The position numbers and the translations under genes were made by a program. Of a stretch of 64,000 nucleotides of DNA, positions 8,985-17,992 are shown piece after piece (the first letter of the stretch is position 1; each line of letters opens with the position of its first letter). The stretch lies in assembly GCA_905210845.1 (NCBI GenBank), contig CAJLYG010000001.1:4712-68711 (forward strand). The letters run 5' to 3'. The stretch comes from an uncultured Prevotella sp. (lineage in GTDB: Bacteria > Bacteroidota > Bacteroidia > Bacteroidales > Bacteroidaceae). The notes beneath the pieces were generated by a model. It saw nothing but the letters and a program-made list of their open reading frames with translations, was not told where the DNA came from and did no database searches.

Positions 8985-11306
8985 ATGAAGTCTAAGTTTT
9001 TCTTGTATATTTTTATGTTGCTTTTTATTTCATGTAGCAGTCATGAGATAGAAGAAAACAATAGGTGGTTGGCGCTTCCATCCCCAAGTTTCTCATTTGA
9101 TTACCTTGGCGGTACGCAAATCCAATCTGCCAAGATAACTTCAGAAATCTTACCTAAGTCTATTACTTATTCTTATGCAGGAGATGGTGATAAATGGTGT
9201 ACGGTTAGTATAAATGAGTCTACTGTGACAATTAATGTTGAACATTCTTATATAGAAAAAGATCGTTCAACTCAAGTAACTATAGCGTATGAAGACAAGA
9301 ATCCTGTTATTCTTTCTGTGTCTCAATCAGCAGCTCCAAGCGCAGAAGATACAAAAATAAAAGTTGTCAATGCAACTGCCACCTCTGAGGAAGTGAGTGG
9401 AAAGGATGCAGATGGTAATCCACTTACTCTTCCTATGAGTTATGATGGGAATGTGAAGACGTATTATAATTCTAAGTTTGGAAAAGTAAACTATCCATTC
9501 ACCATTACATATGAATTGGATGGGTTACATACGTTAAGCAAAATCATTTATACTCCTCGGACAGATGCAGGAAACAAATGGGGATCTTTTGACAAATTTA
9601 CGGTTGAAGGGTCAACAAATGAAGATCCGGAAACATTTATTACATTAGGTGAATACTCTCGTGGAGATAATGTTCAGGTTCCCCTGGAAATACCCATAAG
9701 TCATCCTTTAAAGAATGCCAAATATGTACGGTTTACTGTTCATAAAGCTTATCAAGACAGAATTTCTTGCGCAGAAATGGAGTTTTACGAGGCAAGTAAA
9801 AACTCTTTTAATATTGCTTCCATTTTTAAAGATCCCCTCTGCACGTGTTTGAAAGAAGGAGTTACAAGAAAGCAAATTTATCAAATTCCTGATAGTAATC
9901 TTCTTCAATTGGGCTTAGCTCTATTGGATAATACTTATAATCCGGCATACCGTCATGCATCTTATCGCCCTTATCAAAATCCTTCCATTATGTCCAAAAT
10001 CAATAAAATGAGCAAATATAGTATGCGCGACGGAGTTACAGGATTATATGCAAAAGCGGGAGAACCTCTTACAGCTATAGTTGGATCTCTATACAAAGGT
10101 GCTGATGTCTCTCTCTTGATCCAAGATCTGAATGGCGGATATAATAATTACAAGATTTATACTCTTCAGGAAGGATATAATAAGATAATTCCATCAGTTG
10201 GAGGCCTGATTTATGTTTTGAATTATACAGAAGATGCTGTACCGCTACTTCTAAAGACATCAGAAGGCAAGGAATTGTCTTCACAGAAAACAGTAGAAAT
10301 TCATTTCCCTATGGCTTCTGTCAATGGCTACTTTGATATCGCCAAAAACTCAGAAGCGGATTGGTCGGATATGTTAAAGAAGGCAACTTACCAGGATATA
10401 GATGTCTTGGGGGAATATTCTCATTTAACATGGAGAGTATCCGATTTCAGGAAGTACAATACTAATATCATTCAAACTGTGAAGAATCTTGATAATTTAG
10501 TCTATAATGAGGAAGACTGGACGGGATTGGTAAAAAATAATAAGATGTTCCCTAATAGAATGCATATTTGTATTGACTATAAAGCAAAAAGCCCTAATTC
10601 TTCTGACTATCGTGTTGTATTTAATGCAAGTGACTATTATGCCCAACCCTTTTGTGAACCGGATGCTTTTCCTTCCCGTTGTTGGGGACCGGCCCATGAG
10701 ATTGGACATTCCAACCAAGTTCGCCCGGGTATGAAATGGGCAGGGATGACAGAAGTAACAAATAATCTTATGTGCCTATGGGAACAAGACTTTCTAGGAC
10801 GACCTTGCAAACTTTTAGTGGATGGAGCCCAAGACAGTTATAAAAATTTTTATGAGCGGGCTATAAATTATATTGTTTTAGGAAAGCGTGCACATTGCTT
10901 GCCAGGGGAGAGCAATATTATTCGTGAGTTGCAATTGGTTCCGTTTTGGCAATTAAAGCTTTATTTGGTGGATGTTCTGGGCAAGAAAGACTTTTATCGT
11001 GATCTATATGAACATTTTCGTATTACTCCCGATTTGGATACGTCATCAAAGACACAAGGGATCCTCCAATTGGATTTTGTGCGTCAAGTTTGCAATCTTG
11101 CTAAAATTAATTTGATAGAGTTTTTTAAAGCCTGGGGATTCCTAACGCCGGTAAATACAACTCTCAATGACTATGGGAGCAAGAAGTTTGTTATTACACA
11201 AGAAGAAATTGATGCATTGGAATTGGAAATTCAAGCAAAGAAGTATCCTAAAGCACCATCAGAATTATGGAAAATAACAGAAAATAATTTAGAGGATTTT
11301 CACTGA
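8985..11306 (+). CDS. Secreted M60-family metallopeptidase with BACON and F5/8-type C domains
   Basis: The product is 773 residues with a lipoprotein signal (FISCSSHE). Domains, by appearance: BACON-like beta-sandwich (about 30-112, ending in ILSVSQSAAPSAE), F5/8 type C/CBM32-like discoidin domain (about 118-268, with the pattern YDGNVKTYYNSKFG ... YVRFTVHKAY ... CAEMEFYE), then a peptidase M60 domain (about 300-720). The zinc site is visible as H571-E-I-G-H575 with a downstream Glu at 590 in GMTEVTNN, matching the M60 gluzincin pattern HExxH-X(8-28)-E. M60 enzymes from gut bacteria cut O-glycosylated mucin-type proteins, and discoidin domains often bind terminal GalNAc/Gal, so this gene points to mucin as the substrate of the cluster. 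It is 83 bases downstream of SusD, separated by a hairpin. Confidence 0.88.
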   Translation: MKSKFFLYIFMLLFISCSSHEIEENNRWLALPSPSFSFDYLGGTQIQSAKITSEILPKSITYSYAGDGDKWCTVSINESTVTINVEHSYIEKDRSTQVTIAYEDKNPVILSVSQSAAPSAEDTKIKVVNATATSEEVSGKDADGNPLTLPMSYDGNVKTYYNSKFGKVNYPFTITYELDGLHTLSKIIYTPRTDAGNKWGSFDKFTVEGSTNEDPETFITLGEYSRGDNVQVPLEIPISHPLKNAKYVRFTVHKAYQDRISCAEMEFYEASKNSFNIASIFKDPLCTCLKEGVTRKQIYQIPDSNLLQLGLALLDNTYNPAYRHASYRPYQNPSIMSKINKMSKYSMRDGVTGLYAKAGEPLTAIVGSLYKGADVSLLIQDLNGGYNNYKIYTLQEGYNKIIPSVGGLIYVLNYTEDAVPLLLKTSEGKELSSQKTVEIHFPMASVNGYFDIAKNSEADWSDMLKKATYQDIDVLGEYSHLTWRVSDFRKYNTNIIQTVKNLDNLVYNEEDWTGLVKNNKMFPNRMHICIDYKAKSPNSSDYRVVFNASDYYAQPFCEPDAFPSRCWGPAHEIGHSNQVRPGMKWAGMTEVTNNLMCLWEQDFLGRPCKLLVDGAQDSYKNFYERAINYIVLGKRAHCLPGESNIIRELQLVPFWQLKLYLVDVLGKKDFYRDLYEHFRITPDLDTSSKTQGILQLDFVRQVCNLAKINLIEFFKAWGFLTPVNTTLNDYGSKKFVITQEEIDALELEIQAKKYPKAPSELWKITENNLEDFH

Positions 11307-11327
11307 TTATGAACATTCAAAGAGGGC

Positions 11328-11363
11328 CATTAAAAATCAATGACCTTCATTGAATTTTTAATG
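11328..11363. terminator. Bidirectional terminator between M60 and higA
   Basis: CATTAAAAATCAATG (11328-11342) pairs with CATTGAATTTTTAATG (11348-11363), with one bulged base and a five-base loop. AT-rich arms and the T-rich sequence after it (CTTTGTTTTTAT) fit an intrinsic terminator. It sits between the convergent stops of the M60 gene and the HigA gene and could serve both. Confidence 0.65.
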
Positions 11364-11378
11364 CTTTGTTTTTATATT

Positions 11379-11774
11379 CTAGGCAAATTCGAGAATGGTA
11401 TGGGCATCTATTCCTAACACGGAATGAAGTCTCTTGGCAACAGCCATCGTTATCTTCCGTTTCCCATTCATCATCTGGCTAAATGCACTTTCATTGACTC
11501 CTAATGCGGAAGCAACATCTTTCTGCCGCATGTGATGGGCGTATCCATAATCTTCTATGCATTGCACCAGCGGATTTTTTACTCGCAGGGACTGTAGCCC
11601 AAGAAACTCATTCTCATAGTCTGCCATCTTGCGGCTTAACGCTGCGATCTCACGGGTATACTCATTGTCCATGCTTGGTTCAAGCATTCCCTTGCGTGTC
11701 GCTTCGTTAATCAGTGTATCAACATGTTGCTTTACGCTATCATATTCTTCTCTTGTTGTAATTTTCTGTACCAT
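11379..11774 (-). CDS. higA: HigA-like antitoxin, XRE-type HTH protein
   Basis: The 131-residue product has an N-terminal extension (about 1-70) and a C-terminal helix-turn-helix domain of the XRE/Cro family (about 72-130): MRQKDVASALGVNESAFSQMMNGKRKITMAVAKRLHSVLGID. This arrangement is typical of HigA antitoxins of Bacteroidetes that neutralise a HigB mRNA interferase and bind the operon promoter. The gene starts 16 bases after the toxin stop, so the order is toxin first, as in other higBA operons. The promoter upstream has three TTTGCAAA palindromes, which are the likely operator. Confidence 0.85.
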   Translation of the reverse strand: MVQKITTREEYDSVKQHVDTLINEATRKGMLEPSMDNEYTREIAALSRKMADYENEFLGLQSLRVKNPLVQCIEDYGYAHHMRQKDVASALGVNESAFSQMMNGKRKITMAVAKRLHSVLGIDAHTILEFA

Positions 11775-11790
11775 AGTTGATTACCTTAAT

Positions 11791-12084
11791 TTATATAATT
11801 GAACAGTCTATTTGATCATACTCTGCATGAGTTCCAACGAAACGGATGTTCATAACACCATTCAGGAAAATGACGACAGCCACAATGCGGAACTTGTTCC
11901 CACCTATATTGAAAACATACCTGCCATTCTTGATATAATCGGCTGAAGGAAATTGCCGTTTCAGCTCAGCATGTGAAGACCATCTTGCTTCTGACACTTG
12001 TATCAGCCATTTATTTATAGGTTTCAATGCCTGTACATGTCTTTGTACAAAGTCATCAAGCAATATTTTATTAGCTACAATCAT
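11791..12084 (-). CDS. higB: HigB-family mRNA interferase toxin
   Basis: The 97-residue product matches HigB toxins of the RelE superfamily: KPINKWLIQVSEARWSSHAELKRQFPSADYI, followed by YVFNIGGNKFRIVAVVIF and MNIRFVGTHAEYDQID. HigB cuts ribosome-bound mRNA. It is the first gene of a two-gene operon and is followed by HigA. The pair sits between two glycan-use clusters and next to a MITE-like repeat, a common setting for mobile toxin-antitoxin modules. Confidence 0.88.
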   Translation of the reverse strand: MIVANKILLDDFVQRHVQALKPINKWLIQVSEARWSSHAELKRQFPSADYIKNGRYVFNIGGNKFRIVAVVIFLNGVMNIRFVGTHAEYDQIDCSII

Positions 12085-12100
12085 GATTGTACTTATTTCG

Positions 12101-12148
12101 TTTGCAAATATATATATTTATTTGTTTATTTGCAAATGAATTTGCAAA
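12101..12148 (-). promoter_or_regulatory. higBA promoter with overlapping palindromic operators
   Basis: On the minus strand a TTTG (rc 12133-12136), 20-base spacer and TATATTTG (rc 12105-12112) form a consensus Bacteroidetes promoter 21 bases before higB. Three TTTGCAAA palindromes lie at 12101-12108, 12129-12136 and 12141-12148. The first covers part of the -7 element and the second contains the -33 element, so a bound repressor would block both. This is what autoregulation by HigA or HigBA would need; the binding protein is inferred. Confidence 0.65.
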
Positions 12149-12226
12149 AGTCTAAATATTTTATCCCTAAACTCAAGGGATTCTAGAAAAGGAAGTCTAT
12201 TTGTAAATATAATAAGAGAATGTGTT

Positions 12227-12812
12227 AAATTCTGATGCATTTTCTTTTCCGTATGATTGAATCATACGGCTACTGCTTTGTACAGACTAAAGGTCTTCCA
12301 TGTAGGTTTCTTTTTCTGAATGTTTTCGTTAAGATAGATGAGCAGCGCCAAGCTTGCTAGAGCTCTGCCATGGCGAGAAAAGGTGGGCGAAAGCCAACAA
12401 TTTTATAGTATACAGTAATTTTTCTTGTGAAAAGGTTGACAGGTTGTCAAACCCCAGTGTTTATCGGGCTTGCAACCTGTTTTTAGGTTGTCAAAGGTTG
12501 ACACGAGGTTGACAGAAAAAGCACATATTTCACTAAATTCTCGAGAGAATTTAGTGTAACACTTATGCTTTTGCTGTACAAGACATCATCTATTAGATCA
12601 AATTCTCGAGAGAATTTTGTATGATAGCTTCACTTTTATTCATATATTGGTCATGATATGGATTGAAATGGCACGCTATCGTTAAGCCAAATGAGCAGAG
12701 TCAAGCTTGCTAGGACTCTGCCATGACGAGAAAAGGTGCGTATAAGCGAACCGATGAAAATGGATCCATGTATCATACGAAAAAGAGGATGCATCAGAAT
12801 TTTGATACACCC
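12227..12812. mobile_element. MITE-like repeat element with inverted ends and internal hairpins
   Basis: The ends are inverted repeats: 12227-12257 (AAATTCTGATGCAT onward) matches the reverse complement of 12772-12802 with about three differences. Inside are, in order: a hairpin CCGTATGATT-G-AATCATACGG (12250-12270); a 60-bp module ending in GCCATGGCGAGAAAAGGTG (12323-12398), repeated in the same orientation at 12680-12745; a GGTTGACA/GGTTGTCAA-rich block (12434-12515); and two hairpins built on AAATTCTC-GA-GAGAATTT (about 12534-12559 and 12599-12617). No protein is encoded. The block 12360-12640 is repeated at about 90% identity at 53360-53640, and the short module again at 42249-42323. It looks like a non-autonomous mobile element or a dispersed structured repeat. 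I see no convincing target-site duplication. Confidence 0.6.
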
Positions 12813-12826
12813 TCCTTAACCAAGCT

Positions 12827-14880
12827 TTATAATCCGCCGTGTGCTTCTTTATTAACGTAGTGTCCTGGTCCCCGGTTCTTTTCTCCATTGTAATACCAAA
12901 TGATTTCATCTACGTATTCTTTAGCATCCTTTTCTGCAATGGCACGGATGATATTCTTCCCTGTTGCAAGCGTTACAGGCTCAACGATATAATGGATATC
13001 GGTATATCCTTTATGGATATTGGTAAGCTCTTTTCCATTCAGATATACTTTTGGCGTGCCTATATTGCTATACACGGTAATGGAAGTTTGCTTTTTCTCG
13101 CGATCTGTATTGCGTCTTTGGGTAATATAGAGCTCTGGCGACTGGCTCCAATTAGCTTTGTAAAAATAAAACACATCTTTTTTAGTCTTGCGGTCAAAAG
13201 TTATCAATCCCTTCATGTTTCTTGCAGGAATACCTCCTCTATTGGCCATAGGCGTGGCAAAGTCGAACATGTTCCATAGATAGGAAGCAATGATATATGG
13301 GTGCTTCCGAATGGCATTCCATTGGTATTCGTGGACCTTTGTCTCAAAGGTTTCTGGATAATAAGGCTTTGTCCAGTCAAGGGATTCGCCGAGATATTCT
13401 GTTTGTTGGAAGATATTACCATCGGCTCCATATTCTGACAAGATAAGGCGTTGCTCAGGATAATCATTCTCCAACTTCTCTATCCATTTGTCAAAGTCTT
13501 TAATTTCCCCCTCGTACCAACCATAATAGCGGTTCATTGCCTGTACGTCAGCATTCAGGTTAACAGGGTGGTCCATGGTCCCGTATCCATTGGTAGACAC
13601 GGTATAGCGGTCAGGATCTTCTGTCTTTGCTAAGTCATGCAATGTAGCCGTCAGTTGCGCTGTATATTCATGGGGCTTATAGACCTCGTTATGTAACCCC
13701 CAGATATAAATGGAAGGATGATTGTATTGCTGCCGGATCAGTTCCCGAAGTTGTTGTTGCGCATTTTCGGATTCCTCGCCCGTGACTCTATTGACGAAAG
13801 GTATTTCCGCCCAAACGATTAGCCCTAACGTGTCACAGCGTGAATAGATATAATCCGATTGCTGGTAATGTGCAAACCTAACGGTAGTTGCGCCGACCTC
13901 CATGATCAGGTCAAGGTCTTCCTTGTGTTCCTTGTTTGAGATGGCACTTCCCATTCCCCAGCGGTCTTGATGTCGGCACACCCCATACATTGGATATGGC
14001 TCTCCATTGAGATAAAATCCTTTTCCTGCGATGATCTCATAATGCCTTAATCCCAAAGGTTGCGCGATGGAATCTATTTCTTTTCCATTTCGAAGAACAC
14101 GAGTGACCACTTTGTACAAATACGGGCCTTTCCGCCCTTGCCAAAGATGGGGCTTGGTTATGTGGAAATCCTGGAAAAAGGACTGAGTACCTTGGCTGCT
14201 TACCTTAATAGGATCCAACTTCGATGCAATTCTTTTTCCAGTCGATGTATATATAGACGTTTCCAAAGCGAGACCAACCGTTTTGAAGGTGGCATTATCC
14301 AGTTTACCTTTACGGAAATATCAGCTCCCCTTTTGCTGACATTCTTCTGCCTAATATAAATACCAGGTGATGCATAATCATTTACAGCTATGCTGCATGA
14401 ATCGGTCGTAATGAGCCAAACCGGTCTATAAATACCACCATAAACGCCAAATAACACATGATTGACGGGTATAACATCTGGACGCGCAGTATTGTCAGCC
14501 TTGACGGTGATTAGATTGTCCTCGCCCCATTTTATCTCTTTACCTATTTCTACTACAAAGGCAGAATAAGCCCCTTTATGAGTTCCTACCATCTGGTGGT
14601 TAACATATACTTCTGCGCAACTGCCCACGCCTTCAAATCTCAGAAAGATGCGTTTCCCTTTCAAGGAGTCGTTAGGCGTAAAGTGCTTCCTGTAATAATT
14701 AGTCCCTTGCAGGAAATCATTATAACGAACCTGCATGTCATAGGCATTCCAGGTATGGGGTATGGTAACAGGTTGATCATTGAATGTCCAATCTGAATTG
14801 AAGGAAATAACATTTCTTGCGTTGGCACTCATGGCGAGTACTATGCATATCATGCTTGAAAGTAGATTCTTTATATTCAT
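12827..14880 (-). pseudogene. GH2-family beta-galactosidase-like enzyme, broken by a -1 frameshift
   Basis: The start has a signal peptide (MNIKNLLSSMICIVLAMSANA), then the GH2 sugar-binding domain (DWTFNDQPVTIPHTWNAYD ... GSCAEVYVNHQMVGTHKGAYSAF), an immunoglobulin-like domain, and the TIM barrel with GVCRHQDRWGMGSA, the acid/base Glu in WGLHNEVYKP and the nucleophile Glu in LSEYGAD. GH2 enzymes of this kind are usually beta-galactosidases; the exact substrate cannot be read. The frame breaks in a T run at 14303-14305 (minus strand GGTAAACTGG, where one more A would give VKVKLDNATFKTVGLALETSIY). The pieces are 14200-14880 and 12827-14266; restored length is about 684 residues. It is the last gene of the sigma/FecR-led operon, 22 bases after GH29. 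Confidence 0.85.
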
Positions 14881-14902
14881 AGGATACTTAGCTAAGTAAA
14901 AG

Positions 14903-16363
14903 TTATGTCAGTGCTTTCCGATATTGGCTGGAGGATGTATTCTTCTTCGTATAAGAAAGCTTAATCACAAAAGGTTGCAACGGCAAAGGACTGGGTACAG
15001 ATACATAATACTCATTTGCGGCACATTCTTTCACCTCCAAGTTCTGGCCTCCCATCAGTGCAGCCTCAGTGAGTACCATTCCTTTGGGGACATTAACCTG
15101 TAGGTGGTTAGAATAAGGCACATTGAAGACAACCATATATAGGCTATCTCCTTTTTGCGTGAAATATCCCCAATCCTGTTTTTTTAAGCCAGCATAACCA
15201 CACCCATAGATGCAGCAACTGTTTTCTTTCATCCAACTTCCTAGCCATGATGCCATTTCTTTTTCTTCCTTACGAAAATCTCCATCAGGTTGTGGACCAA
15301 AGTTGACGACCATATTGCCATTCATAGAAACGGCATGAACGATACGTTCCAAGACTTCTACAGGCTTTTTTACATAGCTCAACGACCAATCCTTATGATA
15401 CCCCCATTGATTTTCTGGGATAGTCATACAAGCTTCCCAGTCCCATTTTGTGACTTGCAAGTCATTTACCGGATCAGGAAGTCGTCGTTCGTACCCTGAT
15501 TCATAGTCTCCCATCAGGAAGCCATTGGAGTCAAAATGTCTGCTTCCATGGTCATCTGCCCTTAGTCTACTATTAACAGTTACTCCGGGGATCAGCTGTT
15601 TGAGCATCTTTTCGAGGTGAGCTGTCCACGCTCCATTTTTTTTAATACTATTGTCCCATGTCCCGTCAAACCAGAAATCTTTGACTGTGGGATACCTTAC
15701 AGCAAGTTCTTTCAACTGATTTTCCGTGAAGATCTTGAATCGCTCGAATGCAATACTATCTGCCTGGGTTTTAATGTCTGACCTCCAGTCGGGATGGCTC
15801 CAATCCATAATTGAATAATAGAAATCCACATCAATGCCTTCGTCATTGAACGCCTTAACCAGTTGTCCTAAGATATCTTTTTTATAAGGTGTGTGGGCAA
15901 CTGTGTATTTAGTATATTTACTCGGCCACAAGCAAAAGCCTTCATGGTGTTTTGTGGTGATCTTTACATACTTGGCGCCCATATTCTTAAACATGATAGC
16001 CCATGCGTGCGCATCGAAATTTGTAGGATTCCATTGTTTCATCAGTTGCATCCAATCGCCTGTTGAGACTCCTGCCCATGACTTGAGCCATTCTGCTGCG
16101 CCGGGATATACTTTCCCATTCCATACCCCACCGGGAATAGCGTACAAGCCCCAATGGATAAAAGCTCCTAATCGGTTGTCGCGAAACCGTTTCATGGCAG
16201 GGTCTGAGCGCCTTACGGTTCTTTCAGCCCCATATTTTAGATCAACATGGGGTTTCTTTATATATTCAGCCTTTTGCTGAGCCTTGACTTTTATCAAAGA
16301 TGATGGCAATAGCAAAAAGATTGCCATTGCCATCATGCTCTTTCTTACATTAATATCCTTCAT
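14903..16363 (-). CDS. GH29 alpha-L-fucosidase, secreted
   Basis: From the start MKDINVRKS the product is 486 residues with a signal peptide ending near KVKAQQ. GH29 motifs: LGAFIHWGLYAIPGG, KYVKITTKHHEGFCLWPSKYTKY, VDFYYSIMDWSHPDW, and the nucleophile Asp in DFWFDGTWDNS. A C-terminal beta-sandwich follows (about 400-486). It cleaves terminal alpha-L-fucose from host or plant glycans. The start overlaps the SusD stop by 14 bases, which fits translational coupling; a longer upstream frame exists but lies inside SusD and lacks a signal peptide at its beginning. The frame is intact. Confidence 0.88.
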   Translation of the reverse strand: MKDINVRKSMMAMAIFLLLPSSLIKVKAQQKAEYIKKPHVDLKYGAERTVRRSDPAMKRFRDNRLGAFIHWGLYAIPGGVWNGKVYPGAAEWLKSWAGVSTGDWMQLMKQWNPTNFDAHAWAIMFKNMGAKYVKITTKHHEGFCLWPSKYTKYTVAHTPYKKDILGQLVKAFNDEGIDVDFYYSIMDWSHPDWRSDIKTQADSIAFERFKIFTENQLKELAVRYPTVKDFWFDGTWDNSIKKNGAWTAHLEKMLKQLIPGVTVNSRLRADDHGSRHFDSNGFLMGDYESGYERRLPDPVNDLQVTKWDWEACMTIPENQWGYHKDWSLSYVKKPVEVLERIVHAVSMNGNMVVNFGPQPDGDFRKEEKEMASWLGSWMKENSCCIYGCGYAGLKKQDWGYFTQKGDSLYMVVFNVPYSNHLQVNVPKGMVLTEAALMGGQNLEVKECAANEYYVSVPSPLPLQPFVIKLSYTKKNTSSSQYRKALT

Positions 16364-17960
16364 TTTGTGGGAATTCTGCTCCTGTATTGGAATCAATGAC
16401 TGTTTGCGGGATTGGCCATACAAGGTTATGCGCGTCGAATCCTGCAGAATATTTATTATATTTGGCAACACGTTCCACCTGGGTTCCGGTTCTTGACAAT
16501 GTGAATCTGCGTGCTTCTTCTCCTACTAACTCACGAATACGCTCATCTAACAAAAAGTCTAATGTGGCTTGAGAGGCGGTAATCTCCGTAGCTCCTGCAC
16601 GCCGGCGGACAGCATTGATCGCTTCGGCAGCCTCCGCATATTTCTTTTGTTGAATGCAAGCTTCTGCCTTCAATAAATATGTTTCGGCAAGACGGAACTT
16701 CATCCTGTCCTTACTGTTGCCCGTATAAGTAAGATTGTCTTCCTTACCATAGAAGAATTTAGTGATAACAGGATAGATTTGACTGCGCTTTCGAGTCGAT
16801 TCCGTAACAGGGACTTCCTTTCCTAATAATTCCGGATATTTCGGATCATTATAATACCAATGGCGTTTGATATTATACTCAGAATTTCGCATGTCGCCTT
16901 GGCTATAAAATCCATCTCCTTCAATCCACCATGTCAAAGGCTGGATTTGGGCAAGCCCACGACCTCCTAAGCTGTCACACAATACCATACCTGTAACCCC
17001 ATTCCAGTAACGTGGGTTCCATGCGCGGCGAGTCCAATCACTATATTCTCCACCACCACCAGTAGTGTTGTATTCGAATTGCATAACCCAGATGCTCTCC
17101 ATATTTCCTGAAGTGCGATTCTGGTTGCCTTCTTTAAATAGGTCACTGAATGGATCCCCAGGTTTGTTTTTCTCTTCCCCAAAACGTTCTGTCATTAGTT
17201 TAAAGTATCCACAGTTGATGACTTGATCCGCCGTTTCTTCAGCCTTGGCATAGTCACCATTCATCAAATAGACCTCAGACAATAGATGCAATGCTGCCCA
17301 TTTGGTCAGTTTACCTGGTTTCACAGCATCTGGATCTGTTGGCAGATATTTGACGGCAAAATCCAGATCTTCTATCATGTGGCTTAGTACTTCTGCCTTA
17401 GGTGTGCGGGTAAAATCGGTGCGATAGGTCTTCTCTATTTTATCCACATAAGGCACGTCCCCATAAAGATATACCAGATATCTGTAAGCATAAGCTCTGA
17501 AGAATCGTGCCGTTGCCTGATATAAAGTCTTATCTGAAGCATTATCCCAGTTATTATTCTTATCTGCATATTCTAATAGTTCATTGCAAGAAGCGATCAA
17601 GCCATAGGCGTAATTCCAATATGAACCAACGAACGTCGTTGATGGCGTATAGGATAGTTTCTCGAATGGAGTAAGAGAACCATCCTGCTGGACACCGCAA
17701 AATACAATATCTGTGGCAACTTGTAAAGCCTCATACGGACAAGCTTGACCATGGGCAAAGGCATCACCTCCCCAGGTATTATACTCATCCCGAGCCCAGG
17801 TATAGAGTCCTGTCGCAGCTACCTCAAATCCCTGACTGCTGGTATATACATTATCCGGTCCTGCCGTACTTTTCATGGTCTCATCGAGATAGTCGGAGCA
17901 ACTGGATAAGGTCGTAATGACCAATGCTGCATATGCAGCGAATTTACATATATGTTTCAT
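16350..17960 (-). CDS. SusD/RagB-family glycan-binding lipoprotein
   Basis: The 536-residue product has a lipoprotein signal peptide (VITTLSSCSDYLDE). SusD features: TGLYTWARDEY, SYWNYAYGLIASCNELLEYAD, ARFFRAYAYRYLVYLYGDVPYVD, KWAALHLLSEVYLMNGDYAKAEE (TPR-like) and, near the end, FRLAETYLLKAEACIQQKKYAEAAEAINAVRRRAG and LDERIRELVGEEARRF. It would form the lid of the SusC channel encoded just upstream (gap of about 32 bases) and bind the glycan. The length is typical and the frame intact, although its SusC partner is broken. Confidence 0.92.
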   Translation of the reverse strand: MKHICKFAAYAALVITTLSSCSDYLDETMKSTAGPDNVYTSSQGFEVAATGLYTWARDEYNTWGGDAFAHGQACPYEALQVATDIVFCGVQQDGSLTPFEKLSYTPSTTFVGSYWNYAYGLIASCNELLEYADKNNNWDNASDKTLYQATARFFRAYAYRYLVYLYGDVPYVDKIEKTYRTDFTRTPKAEVLSHMIEDLDFAVKYLPTDPDAVKPGKLTKWAALHLLSEVYLMNGDYAKAEETADQVINCGYFKLMTERFGEEKNKPGDPFSDLFKEGNQNRTSGNMESIWVMQFEYNTTGGGGEYSDWTRRAWNPRYWNGVTGMVLCDSLGGRGLAQIQPLTWWIEGDGFYSQGDMRNSEYNIKRHWYYNDPKYPELLGKEVPVTESTRKRSQIYPVITKFFYGKEDNLTYTGNSKDRMKFRLAETYLLKAEACIQQKKYAEAAEAINAVRRRAGATEITASQATLDFLLDERIRELVGEEARRFTLSRTGTQVERVAKYNKYSAGFDAHNLVWPIPQTVIDSNTGAEFPQNEGY

Positions 17961-17992
17961 GATTTCCTGATTTTATGAATCCAGCGGATGAA

